A DNA stretch of 20,009 nt from Pseudomonadota bacterium (GTDB lineage: Bacteria > Pseudomonadota > Alphaproteobacteria > Rhizobiales > Rhizobiaceae). Shown piece after piece: positions 7,911 to 13,928 of the stretch. The position numbers and the translations under genes were made by a program. The DNA lies in contig JAEWHN010000081.1 in NCBI GenBank assembly GCA_023387775.1, positions 1 to 20,009 on the forward strand, written 5' to 3'. Position 1 is the stretch's first letter. Each line of letters starts with the position of its first letter. The notes below the pieces were generated by a model. The model had not been told where the DNA came from. It worked only from the letters and a program-made list of their open reading frames with translations, and did not search any database.

Positions 7911-8572
7911 CAGTCGATCTCCGCAAAGCTCTTCGCGCCCTCGTGCGCAAGGGCCCTGGCGATGGGCGGGATTGCGGCACCGCCGCTCTGGGCGGCGCGG
8001 CCCAGCACTGCCGATATCTGATTGAAGGCGATGACGGCGGGGATCGCCACGGCCAGCCCGGCGGCGGTTGCAAACAGTGCTTCCGCAATGCCGGGCGCGA
8101 CGACCTCGAGGCTGGTGTCCTGCGATTGCGCGATCGAGGCAAAGCTGGTCATGATGCCCCAGACCGTACCGAAAAGGCCGATGAAGGGCGCTGCGGAGCT
8201 GATCGTCGCCAGGAACGGAAGGCCGCCTTCAAGGCGCCGCAGCTCAGTGAGCATTGCTGCGCGCATGGTCTCCTCGATCCGTGAACGCGCCTCGTAGGGT
8301 GGTGCGGGACCCAAGGCGAGATCGGCCTGTTCGCTCCGGGCGGCGGACATCACCGCCCCCGCGACGCCTGAAAGCCGCCCGGCGCCACGCCCACCATGCG
8401 CGGCAAGCTGCTCCAATGCGCTGATCTGGCGCCTGAGGCTGGTGAGCCGGATGAGCTTCTCGATGATGATCGCCCAGCAGGCGACGGAACAGAGAGCCAG
8501 GCCGAGGACGATGGCTTGAACCACCGGGTCTGCGTGGCGGACGAGATCGATGACCGAAAGGCTGGATTCCAT
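7910..8572 (-). CDS. exbB: biopolymer transport protein ExbB (MotA/TolQ/ExbB family)
   Basis: The 220-residue proton-channel scaffold of the TonB motor. Three hydrophobic segments lie at about 15-38, 120-145 and 161-185. The second carries APFIGLFGTVWGI (about 128-140), the family signature lining the pore. I chose the ATG at 8572 over the in-frame TTG at 8581, because GGAG lies 9 bases before the ATG and runs into the TTG. It is followed without a gap by exbD and tonB and preceded by a periplasmic-protein gene and a TonB-dependent receptor, so it is ExbB rather than TolQ. Confidence 0.92.
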   Translation of the reverse strand: MESSLSVIDLVRHADPVVQAIVLGLALCSVACWAIIIEKLIRLTSLRRQISALEQLAAHGGRGAGRLSGVAGAVMSAARSEQADLALGPAPPYEARSRIEETMRAAMLTELRRLEGGLPFLATISSAAPFIGLFGTVWGIMTSFASIAQSQDTSLEVVAPGIAEALFATAAGLAVAIPAVIAFNQISAVLGRAAQSGGAAIPPIARALAHEGAKSFAEID

Positions 8573-8629
8573 GCCAATCAACTCCGCAATCTCGGGAAAG
8601 TTTCCGCTGCCCGTCGCCGCCTGCCGTTC

Positions 8630-9073
8630 CTATTTGGACAGTGTGGCAGGCCCGCGCGACGACACGGCGATCCTGTCCAGACAGTCGGAAACGTCCTGCT
8701 CGCCGGATCTGCACTCCAGCACGTCGTTGACGAACATGCTTCCGATCTGGCTGCACGGCGTGGCCTCCAGATCGAAGGTCTTGACGTCCTTCTTGGTCGC
8801 TGGAAGTGGCCCAAGGTCGATGGCAATGCGCCGGTCGATCACACCGTCCGGACGAAACAGGACGAGATCGATCTTCAGCACCGTGTAGGCGGAATCGGTA
8901 GCATTATCGACCACGACATAGGCGCGGCAGCCCCTGCCGACGGGTTCGAGCTTGTTCAGTTCGACCGAAATCTTCTTGGGTGCGGAAGGCGCGGCAGCCT
9001 TGGATATTGCGGGTCCGAGCACAGCCGCGAGCGCCACGGCAAAGATACCGGACAGGCAATGACTTCCAACCAT
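8630..9073 (-). CDS. secreted four-cysteine periplasmic protein of the TonB cassette, function unknown
   Basis: A 147-residue protein with a Sec-type signal peptide (about 1-27, ending SKAAA). The mature part has four cysteines (Cys49, 107, 121, 131), enough for two disulfides. Alternating strands such as ISVELNKLEP, CRAYVVVDNAT and LKIDLVLFRPDGVIDRRIAIDLGPL suggest a small beta-sandwich. The ATG at 9073 has AAGGGG 6 bases upstream; the frame is open to a GTG at 9130, but those 19 extra residues lack a signal. I recall similar proteins with NKLEP, GCRAY and FxxDGVIxR motifs beside TonB genes in other alphaproteobacteria, usually labelled as Tat-signal proteins, although no twin arginine is present here. 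Its place between receptor and motor genes suggests a periplasmic accessory role in uptake. The function is inferred only from position. Confidence 0.8.
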   Translation of the reverse strand: MVGSHCLSGIFAVALAAVLGPAISKAAAPSAPKKISVELNKLEPVGRGCRAYVVVDNATDSAYTVLKIDLVLFRPDGVIDRRIAIDLGPLPATKKDVKTFDLEATPCSQIGSMFVNDVLECRSGEQDVSDCLDRIAVSSRGPATLSK

Positions 9074-9128
9074 TGCGTTCCCCTTGCCTGAAATGATCTC
9101 AAGAAAAGCAGACTTCTCAAAAGGGCGC

Positions 9129-9158
9129 ACTCAACGTGCTTGAGTTAATCTGTTCAAG
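9129..9158. promoter_or_regulatory. two overlapping inverted repeats between receptor gene and periplasmic-protein gene
   Basis: ACTCAA (9129-9134) pairs with TTGAGT (9140-9145), and CTTGA (9139-9143) pairs with TCAAG (9154-9158). The two structures share a half-site and exclude each other. They occupy the 104-base gap after the receptor stop and before the periplasmic-protein start. They could be an internal attenuator or processing site that sets receptor against motor expression, or an operator. It resembles an iron-responsive TGA-N9-TCA box only loosely, the spacing being one base too long. Confidence 0.3.
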
Positions 9159-9177
9159 AAACCAGTTTCGGCAAGGG

Positions 9178-11637
9178 TCAGAAGGTGACCTTCAGCCCTG
9201 CATAGACGGCAAACGGCTTGCCCGGCGTCACCGTGTCGGTGTTGCTGCCCCCGATCAGGCTGCCAACGGAACTCGTGTTGTCGAAATAGGTGCCGTTCAA
9301 ATAATACCGGGTGTTGAAGAGGTTCTCGACCTGCGCATGGAACTGCATGTTCCTGGTGATCTGGTAGGTGGTGTTCAGGTTGACGGTCGCATAGCCGGGC
9401 AGCCTGGGGTTCACGTTTGACTCGTCGCCGCCAAAGAACTGGCTGCCCACGGCGATCACATTGCCGCCGACGGTCCATTTGTCGTTGACCTTGTAGTCGA
9501 GCCCGAGCTTGAAGTGGTGAGCAGGGATGCGGGAGATGTGGTCGCCCGGCACCACATTGATCGGCTCGTCGCCAGCCGGATCGCCGGAAGGCGGATTGAG
9601 AGTCACGGGGGATTGGTAGGTCGCATCGACAAAGGCGTAGCTGGCATAGACCGACCAATCGCCATTCTTGTAATCGGCCGCCGCTTCCAGGCCCTGTCGA
9701 CGTGTCTTCCCGACATTTGCGAAATAGCCGAAGGTGAGGCCAATGGGAGCCACGACGTGCAGGATGTCGTTCGAGTTCTCGGTGCGGTAGAGCCCCAGGC
9801 GCCAGCCAAGGGTATCCTTGCCCGAGAGCGTCGTCCTGCCGCGCAGCCCCATCTCGACCGTGCGTGAGACGACCTGATCGAGATCCGGGTCCGACACCAG
9901 GAAAGTGTCGACGACGCAGGGCAGATTGGGATCGGAACATCCGAGTTCGAGCGGTGTCGGCGCGCGGTTCGATTCCGAATAGCTGGCATAGGCCAGCATC
10001 TGGGGTGTGATCTTGTAGGTCCCACCGATCACCGGATTGAAGCGGGCATATTGGTGATCGCCGCTGAGCGAGTTGGGGCCGCCTTCGAGCAGGTCCTTCA
10101 GATCGATATTGGCGAAATTGAAACGGCCGCCAAGCGTCAGTGAGAGCTTTGTCGTCATGTCGAGGGTGTCGAGCGCGTAGATGCCAAGATATGTGTTGGT
10201 CGTATGCAGGTCGACTGGCCCGATCGAGCCTTCTTCGCTGCTCGTAAAGCCCAGATACTGACCGTTTCCTGTGACAACGAACGTGTCGGGATCGACCGTG
10301 CCGAGCTCTGCGCTGGCGTCGAAGTTCGTCCCGGCCATGTCGAGCGAAGCGCCGATCACGAAGGTATTGTTCATGCCGTTGAGCTTGGCGGTGTCGGTCA
10401 ACTGGACCGTGGCGCCCCAGCCATTGGTCCGCGTGTTGTTGCGATCGATCTCGCCAATGACATCCGTCGGCAGAAAGAGGTTCGGCAACTGTTCGCCGTT
10501 CAGTCCGTTTGCGGGCGTCTCGCCGTCGCCGAAGCAGAGCAAGTCTTCGTTCGGGGGATCGCAGACCTGTACTTCGGTGTCGTTCCCGTCCACATGACGA
10601 TCTGTCAGGTGTCGGTAGTAGAGCGTGCCGGAGAACGTCCGCGTGTCGGTCAGCTTTGTGTTTCCCTGCAGGCTGATCATCCCCATCTGCAGGTCGTCGG
10701 TCTGGGGAGTGGTGTAGACGGCGCTGTAGTCCTGGTCTAGCAGCACAACCGGCGTCGTGGCCGGCGCATTGAAGAAGTTGTGCGCCGCCGTGACGTTTAG
10801 GTGGAGTTCGCTTTTCTCGTCCTTGTAGCCGACGTCGCCATAGAGGCGGCGGATGGTTGACGACGAGCGCTCGCGGAAGCCTCTTTCGTAGGCGCCGTCG
10901 AGGGCAAGATAGGCGGCGAAATCGCCGTCCTGCTTGCCCCATTGGAAGGAATCCTGAACCCGCCCGAACGAGCCGACCACGAAGTCGTTTTCGACACCTT
11001 GGAAGTTGAAGCCGTTCTTCATCTGCACGGTGACTGCGCCGCCGAGTGCATTCAGGCCGAAGATCGGGTTGGCGGTGACGATATCCATCGTATGGACGGC
11101 GTCGGGCGCAATGAAGTCCCAGTGCACATTGTCGCCGAAGGCCTCGTTGATGCGCACGCCGTTCTGGTAGACGGCAAGGCCGACAGGAGTTCCTGTCAGC
11201 GGCGTTGCGATGAAGCCGCGGAATTGCAGGTCCGGTTCGAAGGAGTTGCCGCTTTCGCTGGTGGTCGAAACGCTCGGCACGTTGACCAGCATGGTGCTGA
11301 CCACGCTGGGCGAGCTTTGCTTTTCGAACTCCTTGGCGTCGATCTTGTTGACCGCTGCCGGGACGTCGGCGGACAGAACTTCCGTGCCCGTCACAGGCGT
11401 CGTCGGGACCGTCTCGGCCGCCGCGGGCGGCGGGGCTGGAGTCGGCGCTGGGGCCGGCGCTGGAGGACGGGCCTGGGGAGCTGGCTTCTTCGCCGTGGAG
11501 ACCGCGGGCTTCTCGGGACTGATCTCGATCGGTGGCAGTGTGAGCGTCTGTCCGGCCTGCTGGGCAAGAGAGGGTGAGCCTGCGATGACACATTGTGCGC
11601 CAACGATGAAGAAGAGTCGCTGCAGTGAAGTTCCCAT
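9178..11637 (-). CDS. TonB-dependent outer-membrane receptor with Ala/Pro-rich N-terminal linker
   Basis: An 819-residue outer-membrane receptor: plug domain plus 22-strand barrel, ending in Phe as barrel proteins do. The start at 11637 gives a clean signal peptide (about 1-25, ...SPSLAQ); an in-frame start 42 bases upstream adds charged residues before it. A TonB-box-like TLTLPPIEIS (about 31-40) follows. Then comes an unusual linker of about 30 residues, nearly all Ala and Pro, and the plug begins near residue 82 (PVTGTEVLSADVPAAVNKI). Plug signatures include DLQFRGF, GLAVYQNGVRINEAFGD and NPIFGLNALGGAV. Barrel signatures include ASYSESNRAPTPLELGC and VENLFNTRYY. The ligand is unknown; nothing in the sequence ties it to iron, cobalamin or sugars. 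It heads the cassette with exbB, exbD and tonB. Confidence 0.93.
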   Translation of the reverse strand: MGTSLQRLFFIVGAQCVIAGSPSLAQQAGQTLTLPPIEISPEKPAVSTAKKPAPQARPPAPAPAPTPAPPPAAAETVPTTPVTGTEVLSADVPAAVNKIDAKEFEKQSSPSVVSTMLVNVPSVSTTSESGNSFEPDLQFRGFIATPLTGTPVGLAVYQNGVRINEAFGDNVHWDFIAPDAVHTMDIVTANPIFGLNALGGAVTVQMKNGFNFQGVENDFVVGSFGRVQDSFQWGKQDGDFAAYLALDGAYERGFRERSSSTIRRLYGDVGYKDEKSELHLNVTAAHNFFNAPATTPVVLLDQDYSAVYTTPQTDDLQMGMISLQGNTKLTDTRTFSGTLYYRHLTDRHVDGNDTEVQVCDPPNEDLLCFGDGETPANGLNGEQLPNLFLPTDVIGEIDRNNTRTNGWGATVQLTDTAKLNGMNNTFVIGASLDMAGTNFDASAELGTVDPDTFVVTGNGQYLGFTSSEEGSIGPVDLHTTNTYLGIYALDTLDMTTKLSLTLGGRFNFANIDLKDLLEGGPNSLSGDHQYARFNPVIGGTYKITPQMLAYASYSESNRAPTPLELGCSDPNLPCVVDTFLVSDPDLDQVVSRTVEMGLRGRTTLSGKDTLGWRLGLYRTENSNDILHVVAPIGLTFGYFANVGKTRRQGLEAAADYKNGDWSVYASYAFVDATYQSPVTLNPPSGDPAGDEPINVVPGDHISRIPAHHFKLGLDYKVNDKWTVGGNVIAVGSQFFGGDESNVNPRLPGYATVNLNTTYQITRNMQFHAQVENLFNTRYYLNGTYFDNTSSVGSLIGGSNTDTVTPGKPFAVYAGLKVTF

Positions 11638-11714
11638 GCCCCCCTCACGCACCCGCAACAACTGAGCTTCGACGCTCAATGATCTACGCTACTTCTTCGA
11701 ACTGGGGGCCTCAA

Positions 11715-11730
11715 GCCTGAATCCTCAGGC
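11715..11730. promoter_or_regulatory. 6-bp inverted repeat upstream of the receptor gene
   Basis: GCCTGA (11715-11720) and TCAGGC (11725-11730) flank the 4-base centre ATCC. It lies about 78 bases upstream of the receptor start on its coding strand, a position suited to an operator or a leader hairpin. I could not find a convincing -35/-10 pair next to it. Confidence 0.3.
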
Positions 11731-11784
11731 ACTGGGAGGCGCTATACTAGAACGGCCCCAGCTAAGCGGTGCCCGGGGCAGGCA

Positions 11785-11836
11785 GCCGAAGCTCGGCGCT
11801 CCCCCCGAAGCCCAGGGCGCCGAGGCCTTCTTCGGC
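11785..11836 (-). terminator. long bulged GC hairpin between VOC gene and receptor gene
   Basis: GCCGAAG (11785-11791) pairs with CTTCGGC (11830-11836). Directly inside, CTCGGCGC (11792-11799) pairs with GCGCCGAG (11817-11824). This gives 15 base pairs with a 5-base bulge on one side and a 17-base loop. It begins 22 bases after the stop of the minus-strand VOC gene, which fits a transcription end isolating the receptor operon. No T-run follows. A smaller TGCCC/GGGCA palindrome is at 11770-11780. Confidence 0.45.
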
Positions 11837-11858
11837 AATGCGGGCTTACGGGCTATGG

Positions 11859-12212
11859 CTAGCCAACATGCGATAGCACGTTGAGTATCTTTCCCGTCGG
11901 ATCGTAGATGAAAAAGCGTCTTACGCCCCACGGCTCATCGGTCAAATCGTGGACGAACTCGCATCCCATTTCTCTCGCTCGACGATGCACCTCGTCCACA
12001 TCGTCGACCTCAATCGACAGATCGGGAACAGGCGCGCCGGAGCCGCCTTCGCTGAGGATGCTGATCTGGGTGAGGGCATTCTCGCGGGAGGTCAGCGTGA
12101 CGATCCACCCCAGATCCATCATCGTCTCGAGCCCGAAGAGATCGGCGTAGAATTTCCGAACCTCCGGGACTGCGTCTGCGGCAATGTTCGCGACGATGCG
12201 GTGTACTGCCAT
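11859..12212 (-). CDS. VOC-superfamily protein (glyoxalase / bleomycin-resistance / dioxygenase fold)
   Basis: A 117-residue single-domain protein of the vicinal oxygen chelate fold, a family of small metal-dependent enzymes and binding proteins. The start at 12212 is set by an AGGGGGGA sequence 5 bases upstream; the frame continues 12 codons further but without one. The two beta-alpha-beta modules are visible. The first opens HRIVANIAADAVPEVRKFYADLFGLE. The second has DLSIEVDDVDEVHRRAREMG and then WGVRRFFIYDPTGKILNVL, a typical ending. Typical family length is 110-140. It is flanked by hairpins and likely transcribed alone. The substrate cannot be told; labels such as glyoxalase I or antibiotic resistance would be over-specific. 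Confidence 0.85.
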   Translation of the reverse strand: MAVHRIVANIAADAVPEVRKFYADLFGLETMMDLGWIVTLTSRENALTQISILSEGGSGAPVPDLSIEVDDVDEVHRRAREMGCEFVHDLTDEPWGVRRFFIYDPTGKILNVLSHVG

Positions 12213-12415
12213 TTTTGTCCCCCCTGAAAGGCCGCCAGTTTCGAACAACTCGGCGTGGGTTCGGCTTACTTGTTAGCACCAAACTCGTATGTCTTTACAG
12301 GAACTGCTCGTTTCCACTTATCAGAGAACCGGGTGCAAGAGAAATGCGCCGATCTGGCGAGCCGGCGCCCCCTCAGTATCCTCCACCGCGAACCCACCAG
12401 CGATCGTACTCATTA

Positions 12416-12460
12416 GGCCGGCATTCTGGCCTCTGCCGGGCAGAGAGCAGAAGGCCGGCC
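12416..12460. terminator. nested hairpin in the gap between two minus-strand genes
   Basis: GGCCGGC (12416-12422) can pair with GCCGGCC (12454-12460). Inside it, CTCTGCC (12431-12437) and GGCAGAG (12439-12445) make a near-perfect palindrome. It lies 46 bases downstream of the stop of the minus-strand 120-residue gene, so a terminator is the simplest reading, but no T-run is present. The rest of 12213-12505 holds the ribosome binding site of the VOC gene and no further gene. Confidence 0.35.
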
Positions 12461-12505
12461 GGCAGGCGGAGCCTTGGTATTAAGGTCTAGGCATGAACTG
12501 CAGCC

Positions 12506-12868
12506 TCAGCGCTCAGAGGCTTGGCGATCCTGGGGAGCCGGCGTTGCGCAGGCCGATTTGTTTTCTTCCGTCAGGCGACGGCGCTGCCGCTCGGTCCTGA
12601 GCCGCTTCGGGGGCGGGCTATCCGAGCGCCGGCCGCCCGGGGCGAAGCCTTCCCGGTGCAGGCGGATCGTCAGTTCCAGTATGTCTTCCTCGCTTCTGCC
12701 GCCAAGGGTGTAGAGCGACAAGACCCTTGCGGCCACTTCGTTTCGATCGGCGGGATCATCTATGTGCAGCGCCTCGGCTGCTCGCCGTATCAGCTCGTCG
12801 AGCAAGTCCAATTCCTCGGGGACGAGATTTCCGCGTTGATAGGGATTGGTTGAGAGATAGGTACGCAT
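12506..12868 (-). CDS. conserved-looking small hypothetical protein with basic C-terminus
   Basis: A 120-residue protein that I do not recognise with a functional name. An excellent ribosome binding site (AAAGGAGAT, about 3-4 bases before the ATG at 12868) argues strongly that it is translated. Residues about 15-75 look alpha-helical and amphipathic: VPEELDLLDELIRRAAEAL, then a helix with AARVLSLYTLGG, then EEDILELTIRLHREGF. The last 45 residues are rich in Arg, Pro and Ser and probably disordered, which could suit nucleic-acid or membrane binding. There is no signal peptide or membrane helix. It is flanked by hairpin-rich gaps and is probably a single-gene transcript. Confidence 0.7.
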   Translation of the reverse strand: MRTYLSTNPYQRGNLVPEELDLLDELIRRAAEALHIDDPADRNEVAARVLSLYTLGGRSEEDILELTIRLHREGFAPGGRRSDSPPPKRLRTERQRRRLTEENKSACATPAPQDRQASER

Positions 12869-13005
12869 ACCATCTCCTTTCTAGGCTTCATTCCTGGGGG
12901 CTCTGATCGGCGCGGCCTTCCTGATGTAGGCCCGTCTTCAGATGATTGCGTGCCTTGGGCCAGGCGTTCTACTTCTGCCCGCAACGGGGCAGCCGCCACA
13001 ACAGA

Positions 13006-13019
13006 CGCGTTCAAACGCG
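13006..13019. repeat. 14-base near-palindrome CGCGTT-CA-AACGCG
   Basis: Perfect 6-base arms around a 2-base centre, about 140 bases upstream of the minus-strand gene at 12868. Together with CCCG-CAA-CGGG just before it (about 12978-12988) it makes this gap structured. An operator or a hairpin at the end of the small-gene operon is possible. Confidence 0.3.
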
Positions 13020-13072
13020 GGCCGCACGATGTTCGGAAATTTGTGGTTGAAGATCTATGTTGGGCCGACCAT

Positions 13073-13100
13073 ACGCTTTCTCCGGTTGGGGCGAAAGCGT
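13073..13100. repeat. 8-bp inverted repeat, possible terminator of the small-gene pair
   Basis: ACGCTTTC (13073-13080) and GAAAGCGT (13093-13100) are perfect reverse complements with a 12-base loop. On the minus strand it lies about 60 bases after the stop at 13161, so it may mark the end of that transcript. No T-run follows. I see no gene in 12869-13160; a 33-codon plus-strand frame from 13029 lacks a ribosome binding site and is not called. Confidence 0.35.
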
Positions 13101-13160
13101 GATGACCTCTTCCAATCGCCGGCGCCCTAGAAATTGGCCGGAAACCCCACTACGGTACGC

Positions 13161-13334
13161 TCATTCCGCCGCTTGGCAAGACAAGCCTTGTCCGCTTTGC
13201 CGATACGCAAGATAGTTGCGCGCAAAAGAGCCCGCCGCCTCGGGTGAGACGACGGACAAATGACGAGCTTCATTCAGAAGAAGAACGTTCTTTATACGAC
13301 GAAGCTTTGCCGAAATTGACAGTGGGCCAGTCAT
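13161..13334 (-). CDS. 57-residue hypothetical protein, coupled to the four-cysteine protein
   Basis: A small frame beginning at the ATG at 13334, whose first bases overlap the stop of the upstream four-cysteine gene (ATGA). That overlap is the main evidence for translation. The frame continues upstream to 13400 inside the neighbour, but those residues are out-of-frame coding sequence. The product (begins MTGPLSISAKLRRIKNVLLL, ends GLSCQAAE) has a basic, possibly helical first half and one Cys near the end. No signal, membrane segment or known motif is evident. I do not recognise a family. Confidence 0.5.
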   Translation of the reverse strand: MTGPLSISAKLRRIKNVLLLNEARHLSVVSPEAAGSFARNYLAYRQSGQGLSCQAAE

Positions 13335-13567
13335 ACTGGTCGCATTGTCTGGGTCGGCCTCGACTCGGCGTGCAGAAATTGAGGCGAGAAGTGGCCGCAC
13401 CAGTCATCGGCGGCAACCACAGGCCACAGTCCATGCCCTAACGGGTCAGGCTGGGACACGGGTGGGTTGAAGCGGCAGAGACCGCTATCGGTATTGGCCA
13501 CTGCCTCGTTCAATTTGTGATCGTCATAGAAGCGGCAGCTCGCACAGCAGGTTGAGTTGTTGGGCAT
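13331..13567 (-). CDS. small four-cysteine protein (CxxC...C...WCG), putative metal or Fe-S binder
   Basis: A 78-residue cytoplasmic-looking protein with CASCRF near the start (Cys8, Cys11), GLCRFNPP (Cys31) and DDWCGHF (Cys57). The spacing CxxC-x19-C-x25-C together with the conserved-looking WPVV and DWCG context resembles a widespread bacterial family of small Cys-rich proteins that I know only as hypothetical. Four spaced cysteines suggest a zinc or iron-sulfur site. The ATG at 13567 is preferred over the ATG four codons earlier, because GGAGG lies 5 bases before it. The next gene starts within its stop. A possible divergent regulatory region separates it from the flavoenzyme gene at 13929. 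Confidence 0.65.
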   Translation of the reverse strand: MPNNSTCCASCRFYDDHKLNEAVANTDSGLCRFNPPVSQPDPLGHGLWPVVAADDWCGHFSPQFLHAESRPTQTMRPV

Positions 13568-13631
13568 CTTTGCCTCCATCTAAGGATTCCGCTCGCGGCA
13601 TCAGTCCTTGCAATTCGGCAAGGCTGTTCGG

Positions 13632-13648
13632 GTTCCATTGCCTGGAAC
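13632..13648. promoter_or_regulatory. inverted repeat GTTCCA-N5-TGGAAC, possible operator
   Basis: Perfect 6-base arms around TTGCC. A second, overlapping repeat, ATTGCC (13637-13642) with GGCAAT (13657-13662), runs into the possible minus-strand -10 element. Two overlapping dyads at a possible promoter suggest a repressor site. Confidence 0.35.
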
Positions 13649-13660
13649 GAGTGGTGGGCA

Positions 13661-13688
13661 ATTATGATCCAATCTGCACAAAGCAAAA
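13661..13688 (-). promoter_or_regulatory. possible promoter of the four-cysteine gene
   Basis: On the minus strand, TTTTGC (13688-13683) and CATAAT (13666-13661) are 16 bases apart. The -10 matches the sigma-70 consensus in five of six positions, but the -35 is poor. It lies about 95 bases before the start codon. Confidence 0.25.
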
Positions 13689-13774
13689 GCGTTCGCCATG
13701 GCGGGGAAGTGGGAAGCTGGGCGAAGGTCCGAAGCGCACGGCGGTGCGCGCATCGGGGACGGTCCGGGCTTGGC

Positions 13775-13791
13775 CGAACCGAAGCGGTTCG
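13775..13791. repeat. 7-bp hairpin CGAACCG-AAG-CGGTTCG
   Basis: Perfect 7-base arms with a 3-base loop, about 140 bases upstream of the flavoenzyme start and just before its possible promoter. It may be an operator or a transcript-end hairpin. Confidence 0.35.
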
Positions 13792-13811
13792 AAGGGCGGG
13801 CGCCATTCCGG

Positions 13812-13839
13812 TTGATTTTCGACTGGATAGTCTTATATG
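13812..13839 (+). promoter_or_regulatory. possible promoter of the Tat flavoenzyme gene
   Basis: TTGATT (13812-13817) and TATATG (13834-13839) are separated by 16 bases in an AT-richer patch of otherwise GC-rich DNA. Each matches four of six consensus positions. It lies about 90 bases before the start codon. Confidence 0.3.
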
Positions 13840-13928
13840 GATTTCAGACTGTCCGGTCGGAATCATCGCGGATGCGGCCTCAAAGGCGCTCCGGGTCAAG
13901 ACCACGTTGTGCATACAAAGGTTTTCGC

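Larger units (their letters stand above)
13568..13928. other. divergent intergenic region, no gene supported
   Basis: About 360 bases between the minus-strand four-cysteine gene and the plus-strand flavoenzyme gene. Plus-strand frames run through it, one continuous with the flavoenzyme, but none has a ribosome binding site or recognisable protein sequence. It contains two inverted repeats and weak promoter-like elements facing both ways, listed separately. Confidence 0.6.

Noticed and set aside
9139..9158. RirA/iron-box-like sequence TGA...TCA
   Set aside because: Spacing is 10 rather than 9 bases and it is not placed upstream of the receptor; kept only as a dyad.
9131..11593. 820-codon open frame on the minus strand overlapping the receptor gene
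   Set aside because: It is the receptor sequence read in another frame; the product is Arg/Pro/His-rich with no domain, as expected from high-GC DNA.
11725..11931. 68-codon minus-strand frame between VOC and receptor genes
   Set aside because: It overlaps the end of the VOC gene, has no ribosome binding site, and lies over hairpin-forming sequence.
13029..13130. 33-codon plus-strand frame beginning MFGNLWLKIYVG
   Set aside because: No ribosome binding site, no recognisable pattern, and it runs through an inverted repeat.
13698..13928. 77-codon N-terminal extension of the flavoenzyme
   Set aside because: It would bury the twin-arginine signal inside the protein; the extension has no similarity I can see and no ribosome binding site.
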